Below are positions 23,488-34,914 of a DNA stretch of 64,000 nt, one piece after another. The stretch spans positions 26,270,176-26,334,175 of the forward strand of contig CM036771.1 in assembly GCA_020796225.1 (NCBI GenBank). The letters run 5' to 3'. The position numbers and the translations under genes were made by a program. The notes beneath the pieces were generated by a model. That model was not told where the DNA came from, did no database searches, and saw only the letters and a program-made list of their open reading frames with translations. This DNA comes from Arion vulgaris. Its lineage: Eukaryota; Mollusca; Gastropoda; Stylommatophora; Arionidae. The number at the start of each line of letters is the position of its first letter. Positions within the stretch are counted from its first letter, which is position 1.

Positions 23488-23560
23488 GGGAGGGTCTGGC
23501 CGAATGGATTAAAGCGCGAGCTTCTATTCAGGAGACCCCGGCTCAATCCTCGGTATAGCC
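23488..23560 (+). other. tRNA-like sequence (possible SINE head or tRNA pseudogene)
   Basis: The sequence ggtctggccgaatggattaa has a full A-box match (TGGCCGAATGG), and ccccggctcaatcctcgg resembles a T arm with a B box. The acceptor ends do not pair well. A working tRNA gene is less likely than a SINE head or pseudogene. Confidence 0.4.
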
Positions 23561-23619
23561 AAATAGTTTTTTAAATATCAGGGCATAAGAAAAATCATAA
23601 CATGAACATTTTCACGGCG

Positions 23620-23810
23620 ACTGCACTAACAATTGCGGCCATTAAATAACCATAGACTCATGCCCCCGACCCCTGCTTTGCACTAACAATTGCGGTCATT
23701 AAATAGCTATAGTCTCATGCCCCCTTCCCCTGCCCCCACTTCCCCCGCCCCTGCTCTGCACTAACAATTGAGGGCCATTAAATAACCATAAACTCATGTC
23801 CCCGCCCCGT
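23620..23810. repeat. short tandem repeat of about 60-75 bp, 3 units
   Basis: The phrase gcactaacaattgcggccat followed by taaataaccatag and a C-rich stretch repeats from 23624, 23681 and 23758. Confidence 0.7.
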
Positions 23811-24136
23811 TTTCCACCGCCTAAAAATGGCATTAAAAGTAAGAGAAAGAGATAGATCTGATCTGTCCACCTTTTTCTTGGTCCTCCACTCGCCTTTCGC
23901 GTTCTCCCTCCTCTACTCCTTCCTTATGTTCTGCTTTCATTTATTCAGTCACCGTAACTTTATATCCTGAGCCTTCAATTCCTGTCACGTCTTCACTGTC
24001 ACACTCTATCACGTCCATGCCGTCAGCGACACCTGTAAGTAAGGTTGTTCTCGTCTGTTTGTAACATTACACCTGTCTTGTCCTTGGCTGCTGTTGGCAT
24101 TGGCATGTTTACTGTAATTTAACAGAACATCTCAAG

Positions 24137-24252
24137 GAAATCATACTCTTCAATTATCTATTCGTTCTGACGATCTTGTAGTAAATCTACAATGAGAAAT
24201 CATACCCTTCAATTATCTATTCGTTCTGACGATCTTGTAGTAAATCTACAAC
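24137..24252. repeat. 58-bp tandem duplication
   Basis: Two copies begin at 24137 and 24195 (gaaatcatac, then cttcaattatctattcgttc and gatcttgtagtaaatctaca). They differ at very few bases. Confidence 0.85.
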
Positions 24253-24261
24253 AGTTTTAAG

Positions 24262-24775
24262 GTACGGTGCTCGTCTCTCGCTACAAAAGTACCCAATCCG
24301 TTTCTTGGGTGAAACGATATGGCTATTTTTTCATTGATCCCTGTCTCAATGTACGTGAAATCGAGTTCCTAATCCTATCGGAAACAGACACAAACGACGA
24401 TTAAATGTATGATCCGCGTTCACATTGAACACTTAAAAGGACTATTAGCAGTTGAAAATCGTTACATATAGACTGGAAAACCATTTAATATAATTTTTTT
24501 TAAATGTAAGCAAATTTTCACAATCCTCAAAATTACATAAGGGAGAAATTACATCATGGACCCTCCTCGTCTGGAGCTATGAAATTCGTGCTATGCCGCT
24601 GATATCTTCCTATGAAATTCGTGCTATGCCGCTGATATCTTCCTATGAAATTCGTGCTATGCCGCTGATATCTTCCTATGAAATTCGTGCTATGCCGCTG
24701 ATATCTTCCTGTGTAAGAACGAGATTGGAACAAAAATGGGTATTCATCGAATTTCAGTAATGATGTACCTATCAA
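24262..24775 (+). mobile_element. element E copy 1 (possible LTR-retrotransposon 3' part)
   Basis: The order of motifs ggtgctcgtctctcgctaca, gatccctgtctcaatgta, gttcacattgaacactt, aattacatcatggaccctc and cctgtgtaagaacgagat matches element E copy 2 at 61314-61930. In copy 2 a frame reads RRSRVHVQHIKES, like the end of some gypsy-type integrases. This assignment is tentative. Confidence 0.45.
24575..24712. repeat. 33-bp minisatellite, 4 units
   Basis: Units carry ctatgaaattcgtgctatgc and cgctgatatcttc. They lie inside element E copy 1. The matching part of copy 2 (61820-61880) has a single, unexpanded version. Confidence 0.9.
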
Positions 24776-24780
24776 TCAAT

Positions 24781-25154
24781 TAATATGAAGATCTGATGTA
24801 TAATCACGCTACGATATAAGGAAGTCATGATCAAATTAGCAAGTCGTTAATAGACAAATATTGACATCCATCCATCCCCAATCCCCCCATCCCCACCAAA
24901 CGAGTTTAACATATTGTCAAATGAAATAAATTGATGCTAACGTATGAAGAGACATTACATTTGGACAAGGTTAGAGAAAGCGCTGCTAGATTAAAGAAGA
25001 AGAATACAATGAATGTAAGAAAGATTAGGTCAGTGGTAACCGTTTAGTGTTCTTACTGTTAATATCGCACTGCCTACAACAACCCTGACTTGTATAGAGT
25101 CATGAATATAGAATACCTGTTATTTTCATTTATGTTCTGCTGTTTCCTGTGTAT
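24781..25154. other. no recognised feature
   Basis: AT-rich sequence between element E and the 37-bp array. No motif is recognised. Confidence 0.35.
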
Positions 25155-27470
25155 TTATTACATGTGTTTAATGAATTTCATATCTGTTTATGTGTTAAAG
25201 TGTTATGATATTCTTGCCTGTTTATGTGTTATAAGTATTTAATGATATTGATATATGTTTATGTGTTACAAGTGTTATGATATTCTTGCCTGTTTATGTG
25301 TTACAAGTGTTATGATATTCTTGCCTGTTTATGTGTTACAAGTGTTTAATGATATTCTTGTCTGTTTATGTGTTACAAGTCTTATGATATTCTTGCCTGT
25401 TTATGTGTTACAAGTGTTTAATGATATTCTTGTCTGTTTATGTGTTACAAGTGTTTAATGATATTCTTGTCTGTTTATGTGTTACAAGTGTTTAATGATA
25501 TTCTTGTCTGTTTATGTGTTACAAGTGTTTAATGATATTCTTGTCTGTTTATGTGTTAAAGTGTTATGATATTCTTGTCTGTTTATGTGTTACAAGTGTT
25601 TAATGATATTCTTGTCTGTTTATGTGTTACAAGTGTTTAATGATATTCTTGTCTGTTTATGTGTTACAAGTGTTTAATGATATTCTTGTCTGTTTATGTG
25701 TTACAAGTGTTTAATTATATTCTTGTCTGTTTATGTGTTACAAGTGTTTAATGATATTCTTGTCTGTTTATGTGTTATAAGTGTTTAATGATATTGATAT
25801 ATGTTTATGTATTACAAGTGTTTAATGATATTCTTGTCTGTTTATGTGTTACAAGTGTTTAATGATATTCTTGTCTGTTTATGCGTTACAAGTGTTTAAT
25901 GATATTCTTGTCTGTTTATGTGTTAAAGTGTTATGATATTCTTGTCTGTTTATGTGTTACAAGTGTTTAATGATATTCTTGTCTGTTTATGTGTTACAAG
26001 TGTTTAATTATATTCTTGTCTGTTTATGTGTTACAAGTGTTTAATGATATTCTTGTCTGTTTATGTGTTACAAGTGTTTAATTATATTCTTGTCTGTTTA
26101 TGTGTTACAAGTGTTTAATGATATTCTTGTCTGTTTATGTGTTATAAGTGTTTAATGATATTGATATATGTTTATGTATTACAAGTGTTTAATGATATTC
26201 TTGTCTGTTTATGTGTTACAAGTGTTTAATGATATTCTTGTCTGTTTATGCGTTACAAGTGTTTAATGATATTCTTGTCTGTTTATGTGTTAAAGTGTTA
26301 TGATATTCTTGTCTGTTTATGTGTTACAAGTGTTTAATGATATTCTTGTCTGTTTATGTGTTACAAGTGTTTAATTATATTCTTGTCTGTTTATGTGTTA
26401 CAAGTGTTTAATGATATTCTTGTCTGTTTATGTGTTACAAGTGTTTGATGATATTCTTGTCTGTTTATGTGTTACAAGTGTTTAATTATATTCTTGTCTG
26501 TTTATGTGTTACAAGTGTTTGATGATATTCTTGTCTGTTTATGTGTTACAAGTGTTTAATTATATTCTTGTCTGTTTATGTGTTACAAGTGTTTAATGAT
26601 ATTCTTGTCTGTTTATGTGTTATAAGTGTTTAATGATATTGATATATGTTTATGTATTACAAGTGTTTAATGATATTCTTGTCTGTTTATGTGTTACAAG
26701 TGTTTAATGATATTCTTGTCTGTTTATGCGTTACAAGTGTTTAATGATATTCTTGTCTGTTTATGTGTTAAAGTGTTATGATATTCTTGTCTGTTTATGT
26801 GTTACAAGTGTTTAATGATATTCTTGTCTGTTTATGTGTTACAAGTGTTTAATTATATTCTTGTCTGTTTATGTGTTACAAGTGTTTAATGATATTCTTG
26901 TCTGTTTATGTGTTACAAGTGTTTAATTATATTCTTGTCTGTTTATGTGTTACAAGTGTTTAATGATATTCTTGTCTGTTTATGTGTTATAAGTGTTTAA
27001 TGATATTGATATATGTTTATGTATTACAAGTGTTTAATGATATTCTTGTCTGTTTATGTGTTACAAGTGTTTAATGATATTCTTGTCTGTTTATGCGTTA
27101 CAAGTGTTTAATGATATTCTTGTCTGTTTATGTGTTAAAGTGTTATGATATTCTTGTCTGTTTATGTGTTACAAGTGTTTAATGATATTCTTGTCTGTTT
27201 ATGTGTTACAAGTGTTTAATTATATTCTTGTCTGTTTATGTGTTACAAGTGTTTAATGATATTCTTGTCTGTTTATGTGTTACAAGTGTTTAATGATATT
27301 CTTGTCTGTTTATGTGTTACAAGTGTTTAATTATATTCTTGTCTGTTTATGTGTTACAAGTGTTTAATGATATTCTTGTCTGTTTATGTGTTACAAGTGT
27401 TATGACATTCTTGTCTGTTTATGTGTTACAAGTGTTTATGCAATTCTTCTCTGTTAATGTATTACAAGTG
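25155..27470. repeat. 37-bp minisatellite array with higher-order structure
   Basis: The unit contains tgtttatgtgttacaagtgt and ttaatgatattcttgtc. A distinctive variant (gttataagtg ... gatatatgtttatgtatt) recurs at 25771, 26138, 26616 and 26983, giving spacings of 367, 478 and 367 bp (about 10 and 13 units). Blocks of 10-13 units were therefore copied together. Confidence 0.95.
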
Positions 27471-28114
27471 CGTGCTACAAGTACTTATTGTATTTGTGTG
27501 TGCGTGTGTCGACAATTTGCTTACATTAAAGTGATAAATTCAAGGAAACTTTATTATAGCCAAAAGACAACACAGATTTCAGTTACTGCTCCTGTTATTT
27601 ATTGGTGTGCCTACTGTTTCCTTAATGGATTCAAGTAATTTGACAAGCTGCAAACATAATTATTTGTACACTAATGTAAATCTACCAGACATATCCTGCA
27701 TGCATGCCACCAAGTTCATATCGCCATGTGCAAAATCTGTGGCAACTTTATTGTTACCATCATTACGTGTTTCAACTTTATTGTGCGAGTTCAATATGTC
27801 TGCTGGAGTTCAATATGTCTGCTGGAGTTTGGTTGGGTTCAATGCTATTACTCGTTGAAAACTTACATGAGTCGAATCGGTTAACGCAACACGCCCTTCT
27901 CTTGCATCGGTTCCCATTGCAGATGTACTTCCTAAGTGTTACTCATACAGTATAACCAGAGAAGTTCACAGTTTTGTTTGGTTTATTGATCAGCAAGTTA
28001 GCTGTTAATTCTGTACCAGGTGATCATGGGATGGACAAAAGCGTTAAGAGTTTTGCGCAGTTTACTTTTCATAGTTATAATTATCAGGATAATTGCTCTT
28101 CATTTCAACATTCA
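27471..28114. other. no recognised feature
   Basis: Apparently unique sequence with one 21-bp duplication (gttcaatatgtctgctggag, twice near 27790-27826). The open frames of 71-108 codons show no known domain. Confidence 0.35.
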
Positions 28115-28138
28115 ATACAAATGTCGGTACAATATTCG

Positions 28139-28510
28139 GTGCAATATTATCTCTCTCTCTCTGCCTTTTTAACCCGGATTGGGACATAAGCCCTAAACCA
28201 ACTCATGCCAAGTCTTACTTTATCTATCTCCTGCAACTCCTCCAGCTCTTCTTCTTTATATTGTTGATCTCTGCCTCCAAATCTCTTCTAGATGTATTTC
28301 TAGACCTCCTTTCTTTAGCTGTCCCTGTGGGTTCCAGAAAAGGGCCCTTCTTGTTATATCCCTCCCCCCTGGTTTTCTCAAGGTATTTTTTATCTAGCAT
28401 CTTTATTAACCTCTTGGTTCACTGTCTTGTTTTCTCCATAAGTTCCTCATTTGTGACCCTATCCTATCATCTCAGTCCCTCTATTCTACGTAGACACCAA
28501 TTGATGAATG
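28139..28510 (-). pseudogene. LINE 3' end fragment, second copy
   Basis: It matches 1290-1665 base by base in order (ctctctctgcctttttaacc, gggacataagccct, ctcctccagctcttctt, tgtatttctagac, agaaaagggccc, ttctacgtagacaccaatt). Traces of the 24-bp array motif lie on both sides, so it probably inserted at the edge of that array. Confidence 0.6.
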
Positions 28511-28550
28511 TTTGCAATTTATGCGTTATTATTTTAGTCGTTCTCTATGT

Positions 28551-29745
28551 TTCTGTCCGTGCAATATTCGCTACCATATTTAGTACAATATTTACTACCA
28601 CATTTAGTACAATATTTACTACCACATTTAGTACAATATTCACTATCACATTTAGTACAATATTCACTACCACATTTAGTACAATATTCGGTAAAATATT
28701 CACTACCACATTTAGTACAATATTCACTACCACATTTAGTACAATATTCACTACCACATTTAGTACAATATTCACTATCACATTTAGTACAATATTCACT
28801 ACCACATTTAGTACAATATTCGGTAAAATATTCACTACAATATTCATTACCACATTTAGTACAATATTCACTATCACATTTAGTACAATATTCACTACCA
28901 CATTTAGTACAATATTCACTACCACATTTAGTACAATATTCACTACCACATTTAGTACAATATTCACTACCACATTTAGTACAATATTCGGTAAAATATT
29001 CACTACAATATTCATTACCACATTTAGTACAATATTCACTATCACATTTAGTACAATATTCACTACCACATTTAGTACAATATTCACTACCACATTTAGT
29101 ACAATATTCGGTAAAATATTCACTACAATATTCATTACCACATTTAGTACAATATTCGGTAAAATATTCACTACCACATTTAGTACAATATTCACTACCA
29201 CATTTAGTGCAATATTCACTACCACATTTAGTACAATATTCACTACCTTATTTAGTACAACAATCGATGCAATATTCACTTCCACATTTAGTACAATATT
29301 CATTACTACATTTAGTGCAATATTCACTACCACATTTAGTGCAATATTCACTACCACATTTAGTGCAATACTCGCTACCACATTTAGTGCAATATTCACT
29401 ACCTTAATTTAGTGCAATATTCACTACCTTAATTTAGTGCAATATTCACTACCACATTTAATGCAATATTCACTACCATATTTAGTGCAATATTCGCTAC
29501 CACATTTAGTGAAATATTCACTACTTTATTTAGTACAACATTCGATGCAATATTCACTACCACATTCTGACAACAATGTCACCATTCGCTACATATTTAG
29601 TACAAAATTCGATGCAATATTCACTACCACATTCAGTACAAAATTCGATGCAATATTCACTACTACATTTAGTACAATATTCGGTGAATATTCGCAACAA
29701 CATTCGGCCCACTATTTGCTTTAACATTCAGTACAATATTCGGTG
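28551..29745. repeat. 24-bp minisatellite array, about 50 units
   Basis: The core unit is actaccacatttagtacaat plus attc. A longer module with ggtaaaatattcactacaat recurs, showing higher-order copying. Because 24 is a multiple of three and stops are absent, frames of 284-439 codons run through in both directions. They are low-complexity octapeptide repeats and not credible proteins. Confidence 0.95.
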
Positions 29746-29830
29746 ATGTACGGACTCCTACAGATCTGAGGTGGTCAAGCCGGATCTGATCAGATCTGGA
29801 GAAAACCGTTCTTGAACGTGTTCTGACATA
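29740..29830. repeat. dispersed repeat H, copy 1
   Basis: The segment with acagatctgaggtggtcaag and gatctgatcagatctg matches 33366-33445. It is too short to classify. Confidence 0.5.
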
Positions 29831-30299
29831 ATAAACGAGCAGATTAAGCGTGCTTGGCATCATAAAGACTAGCTTGAACGTGTATGATGTAATGATTGAA
29901 AAGTTCGTGTCTTGACATCTCGCAACAAACAAAAATAAGGAAATAAATATAGAGATAGCTGGCTTAATATAACAGCTATTTGTCACGTTTTATTGTAGAA
30001 ATGTCTTTTTTCCATTGCGATGAGTTAGTTATGCTCCGGGGTCTAAACGGCTACCTCCATGAATCCAGTTGTTAGCTGGATGTCCTCGTAGGGGCCCACA
30101 ATTTCTACTTAAAAATAGTATAACGGGGCCATGTTTTAGAACCTCAAGTCTTTGAAGAGGTGGTACGTTTAAATAATGTGTTCGGCGGTAGTCTGAGGGT
30201 TACTTATGGCAAGTACTTTGATCAGTTTCAACATCTTTCATTTGATGGAAATATGATCTGCAGTGTCACGTACTGAGTCTAACGATGATGGTTTGTGGG
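29831..30299. other. no recognised feature
   Basis: No motif, tandem repeat or convincing frame is seen. Confidence 0.35.
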
Positions 30300-30560
30300 T
30301 TTCTGTCTTCTTCTTCGAGCAGTCCATATCGACCACTTGTTAAACCACTCTTTGTGATTTGTATGTCATCTGAGCCTAAGAGCGATTGTACGTCGTGTCA
30401 GTTTTGCGCCTACAAGTAGGTGATTTCTGCGTCACTTTTATTAGCTAGGTAGTTTCCCTAGACCCCTACCTCTGTCACCTCTTACGATATGCCTTGTAGG
30501 TCGCAGTGTTTCTATTCTTTGCTCTCCTTGCGATCGCCGGCAAAACACGGGCGGTGTTTA
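30300..30560 (-). repeat. dispersed repeat family C, reverse copy
   Basis: It is the reverse complement of 8620-8873: cgaccacttgttaaccactc-like start, cctcttacgatatgcc, then tgctctccttgcgatcgccg. The family has at least four copies in the window. Confidence 0.65.
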
Positions 30561-30625
30561 TGTCTAAGATTTTCCTTGTGGGTAATTGCTGTCTTTTCCG
30601 TAACTACATGCATATTTATGTTTCT

Positions 30626-31072
30626 CTTTGATGCTTCACAAGATCCAGAAGGGCAGGTTTCGGTATGAGTGGATGTCGTCTATAGAAGTTTCTAACCTCC
30701 AGCGGCTTACGTGGATATACTGTCCTGGGCATGCGGGTGTTTACGGCAATGAGAAAGCGGACAGGCTTGCATCAACAGCATCGATTGTTGTGGAGTTGAA
30801 GATGGATAAGGGGAATGTTCTTCGGTCTCTTCGCGAGTGTCTGTTGGATGGGGACACTAAAATCGATGTTGAATCGGTCAAGCGATGCAGTTTGGAGTTA
30901 CCCGTTGTACAAGTAGAACTGGATGCATGAGAGGCAGAGTGAGAGGTGTGTTTAATCAGCGAGCCACGGGAACCATCAGTATGCTTACTCTTCGATATCT
31001 GTTTGGGGAGACTGATAACCTATGGGTCTGACCTGAATGCAATGACGACGTCAGTTTAGTAACCAATAACCA
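30626..31072 (+). pseudogene. LINE RNase H-domain fragment
   Basis: The 100-codon frame reads WMSSIEVSNLQRLTWIYCPG, then HAGVYGNEKADRLASTASIV. This is the end of an RNase H domain (WIYCPGHAGVxGNExADRLA) as found in RNase H-bearing animal LINEs. Later frames (NQRATGTIS) match the tail. The 3' end is taaccaataaccaata, as at 8452. The reverse transcriptase part is absent. Confidence 0.8.
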
Positions 31073-31349
31073 ATATGTTTCTCTTTGATTGTAGAAAACA
31101 CGATTTATTTCCCATATAAATCTGTTACATATAATAGAATATTTTCTCAACGATGCGTTAATATCAAGAGAAATAATCACATTTTCTAAAAAAAAAGGCT
31201 TTATGGGTGAAGATTTGACTTCAATGCACTGTGTCTCCCTAAATGTATCCGTCTCTGTATTTTCTGTTACATTTGTTGTCTATCAGTTTCGTTGTATTAA
31301 CGTGTGTCGACGTACTAGAGTGACGCGTGTGATGGTTTTTAGCACCAAC

Positions 31350-31548
31350 GAATGTCCGCCTGCCCAGCTTGTTCGGGCGCGTTGGACGACGGGTGACAAG
31401 CCCCCTGTGAGTGCGGTTCAATTCCGTGGGCTGGCAGAAAAGCCACAGGTTCTCCAGATTTACGGTGTTCGTGGCACCGAACCGAAGCGTTACGATGTCC
31501 ATGGCACCAAGCCGAAGAGCTGATAGCTTGAGTGCTTCTGGATGGGAA
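31350..31548 (+). mobile_element. tRNA-derived SINE B, copy 1
   Basis: The head has ttcgggcgcgttggacgacg and the B box cggttcaattccgtggg. The body has agaaaagccacaggttctcc, gtgttcgtggcaccgaacc and a degenerate second copy of that phrase. The same element is reversed at 52114-52326. Confidence 0.75.
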
Positions 31549-31795
31549 AAAAAGTTACCAACGAGCATATCTTAGTATGGTAGATTCTTCAGTCAACTCA
31601 CATGGACATAAGTACCGGGACTTTCTGAGTTAGCGAAATATCCTGGAAAGTCGCACAATTATTGTGTAAATGCGCTTACACTGTCACTTTAGCCAACCTA
31701 AAGGGACAGAGCACCGATGGGTGTTGCCATAGAGTGTTGTGATATTGTTTCTAACCAGTTTGTTTGTTATGTTTTCCCTATTGTATTGAGTTTAC

Positions 31796-32520
31796 AAAAA
31801 ATATTGCAATAAAATATCTCATTTCTTACGTTCATTATTAGTTTGTATAGAAATGTTGCAATAAAATATCTCGTTTGTATAAAAATGTTGCAAGAAAATA
31901 TCTCGTTTCTTATGTTCATTATTAGTTTGTATAGAAATGTTGCAATAAATATCTCGTTTGTATAAAGTTCAGAAAATATCTCGTTTATGTTCATTAGTTT
32001 GTATAGAAATGTTGCAAATATCGTTGATAAATGTTGCAGAAATATTCGTTTTTTTATGTTCACGATACTGAGTTTATATAAAAATGCTGCAAGTAATATC
32101 TAATTTTTTATGTTCACGATAACGAATTTATGAAGAAATGTTTGAAGAAAATATCTAATTTCTTATGTTTCAACGTAATGAATTTATGCAGAAATGTTTG
32201 AAGAAAATATCTAATTTCATATGTTCAACGTAATGAATTTATGAAGAAATGTTTGAAGAAAATATCTAATTTCATATGTTCAACGTAATGAATTTATGAA
32301 GAAATGTTTGAAGAAAATATCTAATTTCATATGTTCAACGTAATGAATTTATGAAGAAATGTTTGAAGAAAATATCTAATTTCATATGTTCAACGTAATG
32401 AATTTATAAGAAATGTTTGAAAATATCTAATTTATATGTTCAAGAATGTTTATGAAGAAATGTTTGAAGAAAATATCTAATTTCATATGTTCAACGTAAT
32501 GAATTGATGTCAAAATGTTG
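31796..32520. repeat. 55-bp minisatellite upstream of the first RYK exon
   Basis: Regular 55-bp units (aatgaatttatgaagaaatg, tttgaagaaaatatctaatt, tcatatgttcaacgt) run from about 32100. A more degenerate version with ttgtatagaaatgttgcaat starts near 31796. The last degenerate unit merges with the acceptor tract of the exon at 32550. Confidence 0.9.
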
Positions 32521-32549
32521 CATAAAGAATATCTCATTTGTTATTTCAG

Positions 32550-32680
32550 GTGTCCACTACGAGCTCTATTATGTGCGCAATGGCATCATTAATCAGTACG
32601 CTCTTTCATTCGATTTACCGCTTCAGTCTCACATCGATGACATCTATTTTACTTGGCAGAGCCTCAGAGATGAACCACAG
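32550..32680 (+). CDS. RYK: RYK exon, N-terminal part of the WIF domain
   Basis: This exon encodes the start of the Wnt-binding WIF (Wnt inhibitory factor) domain of RYK, a single-pass receptor whose intracellular kinase domain is catalytically weak or dead. The translation contains ELYYVRNGIINQYALSFDL and then IYFTWQS, which match the RYK signature ELYYVRN...YALSF...FTW closely. The exon is 131 nt. It starts after the acceptor ttatttcag in phase 1, so two bases complete a codon begun upstream, and it ends with a whole codon before the donor gtatgt. The next exon starts in phase 0 and continues the same domain. The upstream exon with the signal peptide was not found. A 55-bp tandem array reaches almost to this acceptor. 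WIF1 is the alternative, but the downstream exons match RYK better. The identity rests on recall of the family, not on a search. Confidence 0.9.
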
Positions 32681-32852
32681 GTATGTATTTGACAAAGTTA
32701 TTTAATACTGTTTAATATATCTCTTGGAGGTTTACGCTAATGAGAAAATGTTCTTTTAAATTCTGGCTAACAAAAAGTTAATGTATATATTGTGGGGACG
32801 CTTGTGGTGTGTATGTATGTGTGTGTGTGTGTGTATGTTTGTGTGTGTGAGA

Positions 32853-32886
<34 letters not shown>

Positions 32887-33365
32887 CGACTTTGTACTTG
32901 CAAAAGCGAAATTATATTTGCCATGAGTGACAGTGGGAGAAAGGTCTACAGACACATGATCAACCCGAATCCACACAGCAATATAAACATCCTTACACAG
33001 AGAGATTAGAGTACAATTTTCAACTCTAAACTCAGCACATACTACGTAATAATAACATGAACAGTGTACAATCACAACATATTGTAGGATACCAGTTGTT
33101 TGTGTACACATCATCATGGAACGGTTGACCATCATCTCGTCAGTTGCCAAATTTTGTATGATGTCTGGAAGATTATTCTTCCTCTTCTTCTTTTATCGTC
33201 ACACTGTTAACAGGTTGTTGTCCAGTGTCGTTGTTTTCTGTTTTTGTCTTGCGTTGTTCTGGTGGCTTGAGCGATAGAGAAGTTTGCTTTATGACAGAAT
33301 GCTGCTATGCCATATGTTCATCTTTGTCTTCCTCCTATGCCTGAAATGGAATACATTATATACAA
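32681..33365. other. RYK intron sequence with GT/AG microsatellites
   Basis: A gtgtgtgtgtgtgtgt run and an agagagagagagagag run lie at 32815-32885. The rest of the intron up to 33365 shows nothing recognisable. Confidence 0.6.
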
Positions 33366-33445
33366 CAAAACAGATGTGCGGAAACCTACAAATCTGAGGT
33401 GGTCAGAGCGTATCAGATCAGATCTGAAGAAAACCGAGGTAGGTT
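33366..33445. repeat. dispersed repeat H, copy 2
   Basis: It shares caaatctgaggtggtcagag and gatcagatctgaagaaaacc with 29740-29830. Confidence 0.5.
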
Positions 33446-33519
33446 GCGGTGATACGTAATAAATTGGCGTTTCTGGACAAAGACTTAGCTTTGACTTTAT
33501 CGCAGCAAGTTTCCTCATG

Positions 33520-33706
33520 GCCCCTCCCTATCGGTAGAAATGACGCGCCATCTACCGAGAGTGTTGCACAAAGCACGAACTCCGTAGTTCCAGTAACAAG
33601 CATAAGTATATTATTAAAAACTTGCACATGGACTCGGTCCGGATTGGAAAGCACAATGTTCAGAACGACAAGCACACTTAATAACCTCTTCTTTATACAG
33701 ACACAC
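33520..33706 (-). mobile_element. SINE D copy in the RYK intron
   Basis: It has the SINE D body (agaaatgacgcgccatctac, gagagtgttgcacaaagc) and a reversed, mutated B box (cggtccggattggaaagc). The 3' end is truncated. Confidence 0.65.
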
Positions 33707-33968
33707 AACTTAAAACACCAGCAGATACTAGTTTCTACCATTGTGCTGAAGGGTAAGAACTCAAGCGTCGTTATATCATTGAAGAAAAAACACGTTCCAG
33801 AAAGAAAAAGAGAGAGAGAGAAAGATGTATAGCAATATAGTTATTTCAACTAAGTTAATCTTAGCTGCCTGTCTTGTGATATCTTTACTATTACTGATGT
33901 ATTTTATCATACAGTAATACCATGTGTTATCATCATTAGTAACACCCTTTGCCATCTCTTATTTGTAG

Positions 33969-34068
33969 ATGTTTTACAAGATGACCTTTAACGTCAGCAA
34001 CAGCCGTGCCATGTCCTTACCCACAGCTAACATTTCTGAAAACGGAGAAGTCCCAAACCAAATCTCAG
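33969..34068 (+). CDS. RYK: RYK exon, middle of the WIF domain
   Basis: This 100-nt exon continues the WIF domain directly from the previous one. It opens with MFYKMTFNVSNSRAM and goes on to NISENGEVPNQIS, matching the RYK pattern YKLGF...N...M...NIS..GEVP. It begins in phase 0 after an acceptor ending ttatttgtag and ends in phase 1 (one base, G) before the donor gtaaat. The initial ATG is an internal methionine codon, not a start. The intron before it is 1288 bp. The intron after it is 25138 bp and full of repeats. Joining the terminal G to the next exon's first two bases, TG, restores the valine expected in the family's SVFRV motif, which supports the exon order. Confidence 0.9.
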
Positions 34069-34910
34069 GTAAATTTATGTATATACAGACACAAGAATTT
34101 GCTTTGCTGCTTTTGGCGTTATAAGATCAGAAGTGGTATAGGAAATCTAGAGGTGTCTATATCAGTTCTTGTAGGGGATAAAATAACAGTGACATTTTTG
34201 TGACAAATAATATTTGACCTATCATACGCGCATGATGCTGGTAATCAGTCTCCATATCATATCAAAGTTTATATTTTTCACAACAGAAACATGATTAGTA
34301 TTCCTGGCTTACTGATTAATCTTTGGCGTAGCTGCACCGGTACGATCCTGCATAGGTGCACTAGACCCAGAATGCACTCTGTAATATAAACCAAAACTTG
34401 AATATAGTGGCGGGCAAAAGCGACAGTAGTAAAACAAAAAGGTACATAAATATTCATTTGGAAAATGTCCTTATTTTTTACTGCTACCGTGACGAAATGG
34501 GTAAAAACAACAAAATTAACCAAACAAATTTGTTAACAGCGGCCATCAAGAAACACAACCTTTCTAACGAGTCGTCACTTGTCAAATGTTGGTGTTGTGG
34601 GGACGTCATAACTCGGGTGACACACATTTGTTGTACCATCACTACTGAACTATACGAAGTATTCATAATCGCTCATTGATCACAGAATCAAACTCTAGAT
34701 TAGAACAAACAGCTACACGTAATTAATACATTTGTAAGGTATACTACATTTCTGATTTAGCAAATGCAATGCTAATGTAGAAAAGTTATTGTTCTTGTCT
34801 CCTTGTAGAACTGTCTAAGACAGACCGATAGCATGGACTGGTATTGAAAGTTGTCTTATGGCTGGCTATGGTGGACCTCAGAGATAACATAGGCTGATCT
34901 ATAGTACTGA
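34069..34910. other. no recognised feature (start of the 25-kb intron)
   Basis: No tandem repeat, mobile element or credible exon was recognised. Open frames overlap on opposite strands without motifs. Confidence 0.35.
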
Positions 34911-34914
34911 TGCT

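Noticed and set aside
28093..29412. 439-codon plus frame and the overlapping 286- and 284-codon frames
   Set aside because: They are translations of a 24-bp tandem array in several frames and both strands. There is no credible domain, and part of the first overlaps an antisense LINE fragment.
1..32549. Signal-peptide exon of RYK upstream
   Set aside because: I looked for a segment like LYLSEEEVRRLLG before the WIF exon and did not find it by eye. It may lie outside the window.
32504..32692. Start codon at 32504 for the WIF-domain frame
   Set aside because: The upstream part is translated intron and array. A clear splice acceptor at 32549 and the protein similarity begin the coding part at 32550.
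29740..33445. Repeat H pair as the two LTRs of one retrotransposon
   Set aside because: The shared segment is under 100 bp, nothing between is retroviral-like, and other repeats lie in between.
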